Below are positions 1-8,109 of a DNA stretch of 64,000 bases, piece by piece. This DNA is from Mesorhizobium sp. WSM3859 (lineage in GTDB: Bacteria > Pseudomonadota > Alphaproteobacteria > Rhizobiales > Rhizobiaceae). The first letter of the stretch is position 1; each line of letters begins with the position of its first letter. Where the stretch lies: positions 124,001-188,000 of the forward strand of contig NZ_NSGG01000006.1 in assembly GCF_002295065.1 (NCBI RefSeq), written 5' to 3'. Position numbers and translations under genes: made by a program. The notes beneath the pieces were generated by a model. It searched no databases, was not told the DNA's origin, and saw nothing but the letters and a program-made list of their open reading frames with translations.

Positions 1-82
1 ACTTCCCTCGACAATACGCCATGAAAAGTAAGATGGCGCCTGCCGCAGTGACGATCTCCTCGCCTGGGCTGAGCGCGCCGAG

Positions 83-541
83 GTGATAACGCCTACCGAG
101 AGGAAGGAGCTAATTGCCTTGGCAGCCGATAATCGGTTGCTCGCCTCAAAGGCACTGGAAAGAGCCAAGGTCTTGCGCGAGTCGCTTTATGCAATTTTGC
201 GGGCGGAAGCTTTGGAAACCAATGCACCGCCGGACGAAGTCAAGACTGTCCAGAAGGCCGTTTCGGAATCCTTGCGCAGGCGCGCGCTTTGCGAGGCCGA
301 TGGTGTGTTTTTCTGGGGGTGGGCAAACGACAGTAGCCTTGAAGCGGTTTGGCTCCGCGTAGCGCTTAGCGCAGCCTCGTTTTTAGCGGGTCGGCAGCTT
401 CGCCGTAGCGTGCGCGAATGCCCGGGACCGAACTGCGGCTGGCTTTTCCTTGATACTTCCAAGGCAGGCCGTCGTCGATGGTGTTCGGACGAGAGCTGTG
501 GTTCGCGCAGTCGCGTAAGGCGCTTCAGGGCAAGAATATGA
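83..541 (+). CDS. CGNR zinc-finger protein with damaged 5' end
   Basis: The product is a putative DNA-binding regulator of the ABATE/CGNR family. The C-terminal 40 residues carry four cysteines (C113, C118, C134, C139) in the CGNR zinc-finger arrangement. The usual CGNR tetrapeptide reads CGSR here, an Asn to Ser change. The GTG at 83 is only the first start-type codon in the frame. The frame is open back to a stop at 29-31 and reads DDLLAWAERAE just before it, which matches the end of a normal ABATE domain, so the protein appears to have lost its N-terminal half. The rest of the gene may lie left of the window in another frame. It is probably a pseudogene, although expression from 83 cannot be excluded. 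Confidence 0.6.
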   Translation: MITPTERKELIALAADNRLLASKALERAKVLRESLYAILRAEALETNAPPDEVKTVQKAVSESLRRRALCEADGVFFWGWANDSSLEAVWLRVALSAASFLAGRQLRRSVRECPGPNCGWLFLDTSKAGRRRWCSDESCGSRSRVRRFRARI

Positions 542-587
542 TTCAGAAGCCGACCGGTCGGTAAGGCCAAGGTCGTCTTGCGCGGGG

Positions 588-1160
588 TCAACTCGGCGTC
601 TTGCTCTCGCCCACTTCTTCGATCTTGTCCAGAACAGCTTCAGGTGCCACGTCGCGCTTGAGCTCCTTCAGTTCGTCGTCTGCTTCGGTGTTTACGTCCA
701 GGCGCTTGGCAATCTCTTCCACCAGCTTGATGAGCTTGGTCGTCTCATGTTCGTTCAAAAGGCTGACCTGCAGATCGAGGTCCGCCCTGGCATCGTCCTC
801 GGCCGCCATGCGGTTCTGGTTGATCAACACGAAGGTCGACAGAAAGATCGCCTCGACCGAAGCAAACATGGCCAGGATCACCAAGGATGGATCAAACGGC
901 TTGATAAAGGTCACGACGCCGAGATTTAGTGCAATCCATGCTCCAAAGAAGGCAAGGTGAATGTAGACGAACGCCATGCTGCCGGCGAATCTGCTGATGG
1001 CAGCAGCCGTGCGTTCCTCCAAGGACGCTGTCTCGGCGTCACGTTTTCGCCTCTCGACCAGTGCCTCTATGTTCCGCGCCAGGGCAGGGGCCAAGCCTTC
1101 CGCCGCCGGGGTGGTTGGCGTCACAGAGCCCATGGTTTCAGGAGCGGGCTTGGGATTCAT
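588..1160 (-). CDS. DUF1003 family membrane protein
   Basis: This is a protein of about 190 residues with the DUF1003 pattern: a charged N-terminal region (LVERRKRDAETASLEERTA), two membrane helices (around MAFVYIHLAFFGAWIALN and LVILAMFASVEAIFLSTFVL), the family block INQNRMAAEDDARADLDLQV, and an acidic C-terminal tail that may be coiled coil. I chose the ATG at 1160 because the product then begins MNPKPAP; a longer frame to 1211 adds a basic stretch with no family support. It is likely an inner-membrane protein of unknown function. It stands alone, with no operon partner visible. Confidence 0.8.
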   Translation of the reverse strand: MNPKPAPETMGSVTPTTPAAEGLAPALARNIEALVERRKRDAETASLEERTAAAISRFAGSMAFVYIHLAFFGAWIALNLGVVTFIKPFDPSLVILAMFASVEAIFLSTFVLINQNRMAAEDDARADLDLQVSLLNEHETTKLIKLVEEIAKRLDVNTEADDELKELKRDVAPEAVLDKIEEVGESKTPS

Positions 1161-1344
1161 TCTATGTCTCCCGTTTGGCAGCCTAACTCCTCGTTTGACA
1201 ATTCGCTCCATCGGCGGTATCGCGAGAGCCAGGAGATGTGCAATCCAGTCCGGGGTCCTGCCACACCTTGTAGGCCCTGCGCACCGCGCGCTCGCCGCGT
1301 AAGAGCTTCCCCGCAGCCTGGACTTTGGCGCGATCGCTTGCCGG

Positions 1345-1650
1345 CTAGATCAACGTGATAGGGATATAGCGGATGATCACCTTCTCCTGCCGGAACCGCC
1401 GCTCGAGTGCAGTGCGGCGATCACGCCACTCGAGGAGGTCGATCTCATCGGTCATGACTTCGAAGATGACGATCTGGTCGGCATTTGACTCGGCACCCTT
1501 CCTCCACAGACCATCTGCAGGAGCCTGGAGGTAAGCGGTAACACCATCAAATCGGGCCGCGAGCTCTTCCTTTACCCTCTCGAAGTCTTCTTGGCCGAAA
1601 GGCTCTCCTTCGTTGTCCCTGCATGGGAGTAGAATCTGAACAAGGTGCAT
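1345..1650 (-). CDS. conserved hypothetical protein of about 101 residues
   Basis: The small soluble product begins MHLVQILLPCRDNEG and ends RYIPITLI. It resembles a rhizobial family of uncharacterised proteins that start with MHLVQILLP and contain an RFGGVTAY-like segment, here RFDGVTAYLQAPADGLW. No catalytic motif is recognisable. The compact alpha-beta pattern, with amphipathic strands and a helix rich in Glu and Arg, could be a ferredoxin-like fold, but that is only an impression. An ATG three codons upstream at 1659 is also possible. The gene is isolated between DUF1003 and a long non-coding stretch. Confidence 0.6.
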   Translation of the reverse strand: MHLVQILLPCRDNEGEPFGQEDFERVKEELAARFDGVTAYLQAPADGLWRKGAESNADQIVIFEVMTDEIDLLEWRDRRTALERRFRQEKVIIRYIPITLI

Positions 1651-1982
1651 GGCGATCAACGGTGGCAGGCAGGGTTTGTTTGTTCAAGGTAATCGTGAAT
1701 GTCGGGTCGCCGCAATGTATGGTGACTGAAGGCTACCGTGAGGTCTACTTCACCACATCACCAGCGGCATAGAAACCGGCAGCTTGATCCGAGCAATAGA
1801 TCATTCGGCAAGATAGCATTCTAACGCGCGGGCGCGAGCATTGGTTCAGGCCATTCTTCAAAAGGCGTCGTCGCTTTTCTGGATCTGCACGAGTGCCGCT
1901 CCCAATAAGTCAACCGCCAACGCACGTGCCACCGAAGTCGCTGCGCAAGGTAAACTTAGCCCAGGGCTCTCATATTGTCGCG
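1651..1982. other. intergenic stretch without a supported gene
   Basis: No frame here has a convincing start, family match or codon pattern. The stretch leads into the strong hairpin at 1983-2006 in front of the regulator that starts at 2073. Confidence 0.5.
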
Positions 1983-2027
1983 GGGTAGTGGGTCGGCCCA
2001 CTACCCGGCGGCCGTCTTTTTTTATAT
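1983..2027 (+). terminator. perfect 10-bp hairpin followed by a T run
   Basis: GGGTAGTGGG at 1983-1992 pairs perfectly with CCCACTACCC at 1997-2006 across the loop TCGG. A T-rich run (TTTTTTT) begins about ten bases later, after CGGCGGCCGTC. No plus-strand gene ends just upstream, so this could be an attenuator in the leader of the regulator at 2073 or a leftover terminator. The gap between stem and T run is longer than in a textbook intrinsic terminator. Confidence 0.5.
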
Positions 2028-2072
2028 CTGATCTTCTGATACATTAACTTCGAGTGACGAGTGCGGGGCCAT

Positions 2073-2999
2073 ATGTCGAATGAAATCCTGGTTGTCGATC
2101 CGCTCGAGCGGCTTGAATTGTTGAAAAGCCTCGCGAGCGAGGTCCGGGTCCGAATTCTCGATCTGCTGCACCGCAAGGGGCCGAAAAACGTCAATCAGGT
2201 GGCCGAGGAACTCGGTCTTCCGCAATCGACGATTTCCGCCAACATCCAGGTTCTTGTCGATGTCGGTCTGATCGAGACGAAATCACAGAAGGCGCGCAAG
2301 GGAAGCCAGAAGGTTTGCTATTCGACCTTCTCTGAGTTGGTTGTCGTCTTTAAGGACCGCGCCCCAGCGCAGGATCTCGGGGTCATAGAAGTGGCGATGC
2401 CGCTTGGCCTCTATACGAGATGCGAAGTTTCCGCTCCCTGCGGCCTGTGTTCAAAGGACGGCGTCATCGGACTTCTCGATGTGCCCGACACCTTCCTCGA
2501 TCCTGGCCGCATGCGGGCAGGGCTGCTGTGGTTCACGCGCGGCTTCGTCGAATACCAGTTTCCCAACAATGCGACGCTTGCCAACGCCAAGGTGGGAGGG
2601 CTGGAGCTGGCGATGGAGCTCTCGTCGGAGGTGCCGGGCACATCGCAGCATTGGCCGTCGGACATCACGATCGCGATCAACGGACGCGAGATCGATACCT
2701 GGACGGCGCCGGCCGACTATGGGGACAAGCGCGGCAAGCATACGCCCGGCTGGTGGAAGCTAGCCGGATCCCAATACGGTGACCTCGCACACTGGCGCGT
2801 CACGAACAATGGCACCTATCGCAACAATGACAAGGTTTCTAACTGCTCGCTGGCTGATCTGGAGCTCGCGCGGCACCGCTCGATCCGGATACGAATCGGC
2901 GTGAAGGAAGATGCGCGTCACCCCGGCGGCGTAAATATCTTCGGCAGCGGCTTCGGCAATTACAGCAACGACATTGTTCTGCGCCTGCTGAAGGCTTGA
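2073..2999 (+). CDS. ArsR-like winged-helix regulator with large C-terminal domain
   Basis: Residues 10-90 form an ArsR-type winged helix (LASEVRVRILDLLHRKG, then the recognition segment LGLPQSTISANIQVL). Typical ArsR proteins are about 100 residues, whereas this one is 308. The extra 210 residues hold a cysteine cluster (CEVSAPCGLC) and a Trp/Tyr/Asn-rich part (WWKLAGSQYGDLAHW, GTYRNNDK) that reads like a beta-sandwich ligand-binding fold. Long regulators of this layout occur in rhizobia, often near sugar-uptake genes, but none is adjacent here. I chose the ATG at 2073, with GGGG just upstream, over the GTG at 2061. The ligand is unknown; the extra domain suggests a metabolite, possibly carbohydrate. 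Confidence 0.75.
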   Translation: MSNEILVVDPLERLELLKSLASEVRVRILDLLHRKGPKNVNQVAEELGLPQSTISANIQVLVDVGLIETKSQKARKGSQKVCYSTFSELVVVFKDRAPAQDLGVIEVAMPLGLYTRCEVSAPCGLCSKDGVIGLLDVPDTFLDPGRMRAGLLWFTRGFVEYQFPNNATLANAKVGGLELAMELSSEVPGTSQHWPSDITIAINGREIDTWTAPADYGDKRGKHTPGWWKLAGSQYGDLAHWRVTNNGTYRNNDKVSNCSLADLELARHRSIRIRIGVKEDARHPGGVNIFGSGFGNYSNDIVLRLLKA

Positions 3000-3402
3000 G
3001 GGCATATCAGCCCCTTGACGGGTGGTGCGCGACCTCGACCGACGGTGCGCTGGTCGTTTGCGGCTCGTCGCATTCAATGTGCCACCTATTCGCAGTGGGA
3101 AGCTACCGTGCTGGAAGTGACCTACGAGAAGGTCGGCTACATCTCTCGTCGGAAAGGTCGCGCTCGTGCTTTGCCTCCTTCCCCTTTGGGCCTGCCTCCC
3201 GAAGCTCGCGGCAATTTACCTTGTCGATGTGCTTCAGGGCCCACGCGATCGGCGATCCAGGGAAAGGACGAATGGGTAAAACGCGACAGAGGACGCTGGC
3301 CGCGGCCATCATCCCCGGCATCGAAGCCGCTGCGATGCCAGCCGTCCTGGGAACTTAGCACCGCCTCCCAAGTTGATCTGGGTTAAACTCCGGAGCACCG
3401 CC
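3000..3402 (+). other. intergenic stretch without a recognised gene
   Basis: Several short overlapping frames exist on both strands, none with a recognisable product. A remnant of a decayed gene is possible but nothing can be named. Confidence 0.4.
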
Positions 3403-3582
3403 ATGTCCGATCCCACGAACAGAAAGCCCGAAGACGCAACCCGCCTGCACACCAGACCGGCAACGCCCTCGCCGGCAACAGAGAAAGTCTCGGGGGCCGG
3501 CCCCGCGATCGCCGAGCATTCCAAGGATGCCAAGGCGCCCAAGGGCGGCCGTCAACCCGGCGCCTACGTCAAGGACAACTGA
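3403..3582 (+). CDS. small hydrophilic hypothetical protein
   Basis: This 59-residue, Pro/Ala/Lys-rich protein begins MSDPTNRKPEDATRLHTRP and ends GGRQPGAYVKDN. It has no membrane segment or signal peptide and is probably disordered. The start at 3403 has GGAG about eight bases upstream (ctccggagcaccgcc). Its stop overlaps the ATG of the next gene (TGATG around 3580-3584), so the two are likely translated together. No function can be assigned. Confidence 0.55.
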   Translation: MSDPTNRKPEDATRLHTRPATPSPATEKVSGAGPAIAEHSKDAKAPKGGRQPGAYVKDN

Positions 3583-4286
3583 TGAACGTCGCCAACCTAC
3601 AGCTTGAGGGGCTGATGATGGCGGTGGCGGCCATCAACAATGCGCTTGTGCACCATGGCGTGCTCTCGATCGACGCCATTGACGATGCACTGCGCAAGGC
3701 CGAAGCTTCAGTCATGGCTGACGAGCGCGTCTACGAAGATATGTCGACGGCCCACCGAGAAGCGATTTGCTTTCCCTTTCGGTTGCTGCAGCTTGCCAAT
3801 CTGTCTCAGGATCAGACCGGCGTGCCGCCTTTTGCCGAGCTCGCGCGCCAAGTGGGCCGGACTAAGGATGCTGCCGGCGATCCGGCTTACTGGATCCGGC
3901 AGGCGCCACGCGAAAACGATTCCATGGACACACGTTTCGCCGCGCTGGCGTCTGCAGCCGGTCGAGCAGATGATTCAAAGTCGCGCACCGCCTGGCGATG
4001 CCCCGCCCATCCCATATACGTCCTATACATGGGCCGAGCTTCACGGTCCAATTCCGCGGGATTTCGGGGAGGACTCCGGTCAGAGTTCCTCGGCCGCTGT
4101 CAGGCGGCTTCTGCGACCGCCCGATCGTTGACGCCGCACTCGCCGAGAGTCCAGTCGCCTTATCCTCTTCCAGCGTCGCCTTCAGGAGCTCTACGGCGTC
4201 TTCCTTGCCAAGCGACTTTGCCCACGAGATCAGCGTGCCGTAGCGCGCGATCTCATAGTGTTCAACCGGCTCAGCCGCACCGATAA
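3582..4286 (+). CDS. hypothetical protein, C-terminal part doubtful
   Basis: The first 100 or so residues look genuine: MNVANLQLEGLMMAVAAINN, then GVLSIDAIDDALRKAEASV and a block ending FAELARQVGRTKDA. This resembles a small rhizobial protein of roughly 100 residues. The remaining 120 or more residues are rich in Arg, Ser and Pro, and from about 4100 they run antisense to the broken DUF892 gene, so they are probably a read-through tail after loss of the original stop. It is translationally coupled to the small gene upstream. The function is unknown. Confidence 0.5.
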   Translation: MNVANLQLEGLMMAVAAINNALVHHGVLSIDAIDDALRKAEASVMADERVYEDMSTAHREAICFPFRLLQLANLSQDQTGVPPFAELARQVGRTKDAAGDPAYWIRQAPRENDSMDTRFAALASAAGRADDSKSRTAWRCPAHPIYVLYMGRASRSNSAGFRGGLRSEFLGRCQAASATARSLTPHSPRVQSPYPLPASPSGALRRLPCQATLPTRSACRSARSHSVQPAQPHR

Positions 4287-4565
4287 GGCCGGCGTCAAGG
4301 GCCGGTGAGCCTTTGTACTCCTCGGGGACTTCGGCCCCTTCCTCCAGGATGCCGTCGATCGCCGGGCAGGTCTTTCCGCGGGCCGGGTGTGCCGAGAATG
4401 CTGAAGATCTGCTCAGACGCTCCACTTTGCCTTCGGTTTCGGCGCGGTGTTTCTCAAAGGCCGCGCTGACCTCCTCATTTTCGGCGCCCTTCGCAGTCTT
4501 GGCAAGGTTTTGAGGATTTTCTTTTCGGCGTAATAATATGCTTCAGGCCGTCGAGGAGCGGCGCA
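4100..4565 (-). pseudogene. DUF892 (YciF-like, ferritin-fold) gene with several frameshifts
   Basis: Pieces of a DUF892 protein can be read on the minus strand in successive frames: YYAEKKILKTLP, then AENEEVSAAFEKHRAETEG and KVERL, then EQIFSILGT, then PARGKTCPAIDGILEEGAE through HYEIARYGTLISWAKSLG, and finally VNDRAVAEAA with a stop at 4100-4102. Joining them needs at least four single-base shifts. Intact members are about 165 residues, have a ferritin-like four-helix fold and are linked to stress responses in enterobacteria. The longest open piece (to 4425) covers only the second half. The pieces are still clearly recognisable, so decay looks fairly recent. Confidence 0.8.
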
Positions 4566-4632
4566 GACCGCCTGGAACGAAATTCCGGCCTCTCCATTGT
4601 TCGAACGCTTCCCCATTCCACCAGGACTTCCA

Positions 4633-5037
4633 ATGGAAAAAACCTTCAATCGCCTTGCGACAGTCGTCGCACACGCTTCCGGCCGGCCATGGGCCTTTGC
4701 GTTGTGCCTGGCGTCGGTGTTGATCTGGGCCGTAACCGGGCCGGTCTTCCACTACTCCGAAACCTGGCAGCTGATCATAAATACGGGTACGACAATCGTC
4801 ACATTCCTCATGGTCTTTCTAATCCAGAACACGCAGAACCGCGACGGCGCGGCCATCCAGGCGAAGCTTGATGAGCTGATCCGCTCCGGTACCGCCAAGA
4901 ATGCCTTCATTGGCATCGAGCACCTCACCGAGGCCGAGGTCGAAGAGTTCCGCGCTTTGTGCGCTCGAGCTAAGGAAAGCAACGAACGAGCAGGTGAGAA
5001 ACGCCGTAGGCAGCGGCTTAAGGCCGGGCACGCCTAA
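4633..5037 (+). CDS. low-affinity iron permease family membrane protein
   Basis: The product is 134 residues and belongs to the small family PF04120, named from yeast Fet4 but represented in rhizobia by short two-helix proteins of unproven transport activity. Two membrane helices are visible (PWAFALCLASVLIWAVTGPV and LIINTGTTIVTFLMVFLIQ), followed by the family block NTQNRDGAAIQAKLDELI and a charged tail (EEFRALCARAKESNER, ending in KRRRQRLKAGHA). The ATG at 4633 has AGGA seven bases upstream; the in-frame ATG at 4597 lies in the neighbouring pseudogene. Bacterial members commonly sit among stress genes, as here. Confidence 0.8.
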   Translation: MEKTFNRLATVVAHASGRPWAFALCLASVLIWAVTGPVFHYSETWQLIINTGTTIVTFLMVFLIQNTQNRDGAAIQAKLDELIRSGTAKNAFIGIEHLTEAEVEEFRALCARAKESNERAGEKRRRQRLKAGHA

Positions 5038-5124
5038 ATGCTACATGCCTAGGCTCAGGACCTATTAAAGAGGTTCACAGGACAACGGCGTTCTGATTCA
5101 GTGGCAGCGCAAGGAGGCGCTGCT

Positions 5125-5869
5125 AGGAGTAGTCTGTTCTGGTTGTCGGCGGCGCAATCGAGCCGTGTTTTGCTCGTCGCACGGGGTGCCCAGAGTGGAT
5201 GACCGAAGGGTGATCAGCGGTATCATCTTCGTGATCAGGAACGGGTTGCGCTGGCGCGATGCGCCGAAGGACTACGGTCCGCACAAGACGATTTACAACC
5301 GCTTCGTGCGCTGGAGCCGGCTGGGGGGTGTTCGACCGGATCTTCGCCGAACTGGCAGCTAAGGGGGCGGGTCCGAGCGGCTGATGCTCGATGCGACGCA
5401 CCTCAAGGCGCACCGGACCGCTGCAAGCCTTCTCAAAAAGGGGCTGTTCCCAGACGTATCGGGCGCACCAAAGGCGGCCTGAACTCCAAGCTCCATGTCG
5501 TCTGCGACGGCCAGGGCCGGCCGCTGGTCATGCTGCTGAGCGAAGGCCAGATGAGCGACTACAAGGGCGCGGCCTTGATGTTCGATGCCATCCCGGACGC
5601 CGACACCATGCTCGCCGACAAGGGCTATGATCCGACTGGTTCCGCGCGGCCCTCAAGCACCGCGGCATCGTCCCCTGCATCCCCTCGAGGTCCAACCGCA
5701 GGAGCCCGCTCGGCTATGATCCGATCCTATACCGGCTGCGCCACAAGATCGAGAACATGTTCGGCCGCCTCAAGGACTGGCGACGCATCCACACCCGCTT
5801 TGACCGCTGCGCCCACACCTGTTTATGTCCGCCATCTGCCTCGCTGCAACCGTCATCTTCTGGCTATAG
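5125..5869 (+). mobile_element. IS5-family transposase remnant, frameshifted
   Basis: Fragments of one IS5-type DDE transposase follow each other in different frames: SLFWLSAAQ near 5130, then HGVPRVDDRRVISGIIFV and GLRWRDAPKDYGPHKTIYNR from about 5180, then LMLDATHLKAHRTAASLL near 5380, then GAPKGGLNSKLHVVCDGQGR and SDYKGAALMFDAIPDADTM to about 5630, and finally LRHKIENMFGRLKDWRRIHT and AATVIFWL with a stop at 5867-5869. The first catalytic Asp (MLDATHLK), the second (LADKGYD) and the Glu (IENMFGR) can all be found, but at least three frameshifts separate them. I could not identify matching terminal inverted repeats, so the ends are approximate and the copy is inactive. Confidence 0.85.
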
Positions 5870-5985
5870 CGGACCAACCGGTCTGGTACATGCCGCCACC
5901 CACTCCATCATTCGCGTTTTCGGATAGTTCCCAGGTCCGGCGGAAGGTGCGATGCTGAGGTCAAGCAGCATGGTGAGGTGACACG

Positions 5986-6870
5986 TTGGTCGATCGGGAA
6001 GCAGATCAGATCATTCACGTACCGGTCCACGGGTACGAGGTCGTCGCTTACAGCTTTGGGTTCGGCGAGGAGGTCCTCTTCTGCCTCAATGGCGGGCCTG
6101 GCCTTGGTTGCGACTACATTCGAGACAGCCATTCGCGGCTAGCGGGTGATCGGTACAGGGTCGTCGCTTTCGACCAGCTTGGCTGCGGTGCCTCCGACCG
6201 CCCCGACGACGGGAGCCTGTGGACGCTGGAACGCTATGTCGAGGAAATCGAAATCGTCCGAACCACCTTGGGCCTGGGTAAGGTTCACCTGCTGGGCCAC
6301 TCCTGGGGCACGTGGCTCGGTCTCGAATACGCATTGACGTACCCGGATGGTTTCAAAACTCTGGTCCTTGCGGATGGTGCCGCCAACGTTCCTCACTTGG
6401 TGACCGAACTCGAAAGGCTGCGCGGTGCGCTCGGCAGCGAGACTGTCGCCATGATGCAGCGCCATGAGGCTGAGGATACCCTTGAGCATCCCGAGTACAA
6501 GGGCGCCCTTGACGTACTCTATTATCGGCACGTGTGTCGGCTGCAGGCCTGGCCAGAGGCTCTGCTGCGTTCCGTGGCCAGCTTCAATGTAGCGCCTTAC
6601 AAGGCGATCCAGGGACGCAACGAGTTCTGCTACTCCGGCAGCATCAAGGACTGGAACCGCCTCGACCGGCTGCATCGCATCGGTCAGCCCACGCTATTGC
6701 TTTGTGGGTTGCACGACATTGGCACACCGGCCTGCTCACGCCTCATGCATGAGGCCCTTCCAAATAGTCAGATCGTCGTCCTTCCCAACAGCTCGCACAT
6801 GCCTTTCTTCGAGGAGCCAGACGCCTATTTCACGGCGGTACAGACTTTCCTCGACGCGCACATCGGTTGA
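5986..6870 (+). CDS. S33-type proline-iminopeptidase-like alpha/beta hydrolase
   Basis: The 294-residue cytoplasmic product has the proline-iminopeptidase layout: oxyanion motif NGGPGLGCDY, strand and turn VVAFDQLGCGASDRP, nucleophile elbow GHSWGTWLG (Ser), an acid candidate in GLHDIGTPAC and the final His in NSSHMPFFEEP. Members cleave N-terminal proline or hydrolyse related amides and esters; the real substrate is not evident. The start is TTG at 5986, supported by GAGGTG six to ten bases upstream and by the family-like opening (IHVPVHGYEVVAYSFG). It stands alone right after the transposase remnant, which may have brought it or disrupted its former neighbours. Confidence 0.85.
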   Translation: MVDREADQIIHVPVHGYEVVAYSFGFGEEVLFCLNGGPGLGCDYIRDSHSRLAGDRYRVVAFDQLGCGASDRPDDGSLWTLERYVEEIEIVRTTLGLGKVHLLGHSWGTWLGLEYALTYPDGFKTLVLADGAANVPHLVTELERLRGALGSETVAMMQRHEAEDTLEHPEYKGALDVLYYRHVCRLQAWPEALLRSVASFNVAPYKAIQGRNEFCYSGSIKDWNRLDRLHRIGQPTLLLCGLHDIGTPACSRLMHEALPNSQIVVLPNSSHMPFFEEPDAYFTAVQTFLDAHIG

Positions 6871-7578
6871 ACGGCCAGCGGCTGGGCTGATTTAATGACC
6901 CGACGGTACAATCGCGCCCGTCAGCACCAAGCCGGACGGGAAGAACTTGGCCCATACTTCGCAGCGACGTGAGGCGGGTTCAATAACGAGTCCTGAACCT
7001 AGCCAGCACCGAGCCTGCGGCAATTTGCAGTTGCCGACCGATCAAACCGAAGACTTCCCCTGGAATTGCTTGAGAGATGCAGGACCTTCATCACACCATT
7101 TGGCGGTACACTGGAAAACGCAAACCGCAGACGAGTCGCTCCGGCTCGCGCCTTATACTCAGGCCTATCCTTTGGCCGTCTGCGAAGCACAGGCATAGTG
7201 CTTGTTCTCAAGTCAGACGTGAATGTCTCCTGCCGGTTTCAATTGTGACCTGCCACTCTCCGTTGACTTCCCTTATCGAAACCGCGCCGGACCACGAACC
7301 TGGAGGAGCGTCTGCGCCAAGAGAGCGTTCGGAAACGATCAATGGAGCCGCTCTGCTCAGGTCGATAACGGCCCTGTCGTGGGACGACTGGTGCGCGCCG
7401 CCCATGGGGTCCTCAGACACGACCTTTTTCTGGTCTATCGCAGACGGGAGTTTCGGCGTCCTCTCAGCCGGCGAGGTGCCTTCATGATAGCGCCGCGGGA
7501 ACAAACCTGAGCGTGTCGCCGTTTTCTGCGGAGATGCTAAAGTAAGGTCCGATTCGTCTGGAATGCGCGGGAGGTCTG
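6871..7578. other. 700-bp stretch without a supported gene
   Basis: Overlapping short frames exist on both strands (the longest about 136 codons), but none has a good ribosome site, recognisable motif or consistent codon pattern. I regard the stretch as non-coding or decayed. Confidence 0.45.
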
Positions 7579-7758
7579 ATGCATCCGGATATGAAGATCG
7601 AGGGCTTGCGGTTGGCTTCGGCGATGCTGAAGCAAATCCGCAAGAGGACCAGCGCAGCGGGCGAGGACCTGCTGAGCTATCTCATCGACATTGCTTCCGC
7701 TGAAGCTGACGAGCGGGTGCGGGCCATCCAATCCGAAATCAAGGGTCGGCTGTCGTGA
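7579..7758 (+). CDS. small helical hypothetical protein of 59 residues
   Basis: The product begins MHPDMKIEGLRLASAMLKQI and ends IQSEIKGRLS. It is predicted to be all helical, with heptad-like Leu/Ile/Ala spacing. A strong ribosome site (GGGAGG) ends four bases before the ATG, which is the main argument for reality. It resembles short rhizobial proteins of unknown function. No partner gene is evident; the next small gene begins 69 bases downstream on the same strand. Confidence 0.55.
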   Translation: MHPDMKIEGLRLASAMLKQIRKRTSAAGEDLLSYLIDIASAEADERVRAIQSEIKGRLS

Positions 7759-7827
7759 CGCCTTGACCCTGAAAGAGAAACCTATCGTGTGCCGCCACGT
7801 TGAGGACGACAGCGGGATTAGAGAGAG

Positions 7828-8067
7828 ATGGGCATGCGAGGCATCAAAGCGACCGGAATGGACTGGGAGAATGCTTACGACCCCGTCGAATTTGCGGAAA
7901 AGCATGGCCTGACACTCGGCCAAGCCAAGACTGTTCTGAATTCGAACGGTCCATCTCGGCACAAATGCGATATGGCGGCGGTGGCGTTTCGGCGGGTACT
8001 GGACTTAAAGCGCCAAAAGGCGGTTCTCGGAAGCCCGCGCGTTCCGCGGCGGAGGGATGGCGCGTAG
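7828..8067 (+). CDS. small hypothetical protein, weakly DUF3606-like
   Basis: The 79-residue product contains DPVEFAEKHGLTLGQAKTVL followed by a short helix, an arrangement that recalls DUF3606 proteins (two helices around a glycine turn). Similarity is weak and only impressionistic. The C-terminal 20 residues are basic (LKRQKAVLGSPRVPRRRDGA) and the gene ends just before the aspartoacylase-type pseudogene on the other strand. ATG at 7828 or 7834 could be used. The function is unknown. Confidence 0.45.
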   Translation: MGMRGIKATGMDWENAYDPVEFAEKHGLTLGQAKTVLNSNGPSRHKCDMAAVAFRRVLDLKRQKAVLGSPRVPRRRDGA

Positions 8068-8109
8068 CTCCCTCAAGTCGAGGGCGAGGAGCATCATCAA
8101 TCACCACCT

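Noticed and set aside
7208..7504. 98-codon minus-strand frame
   Set aside because: No usable ribosome site, no motif, and equally long frames overlap it on the other strand.
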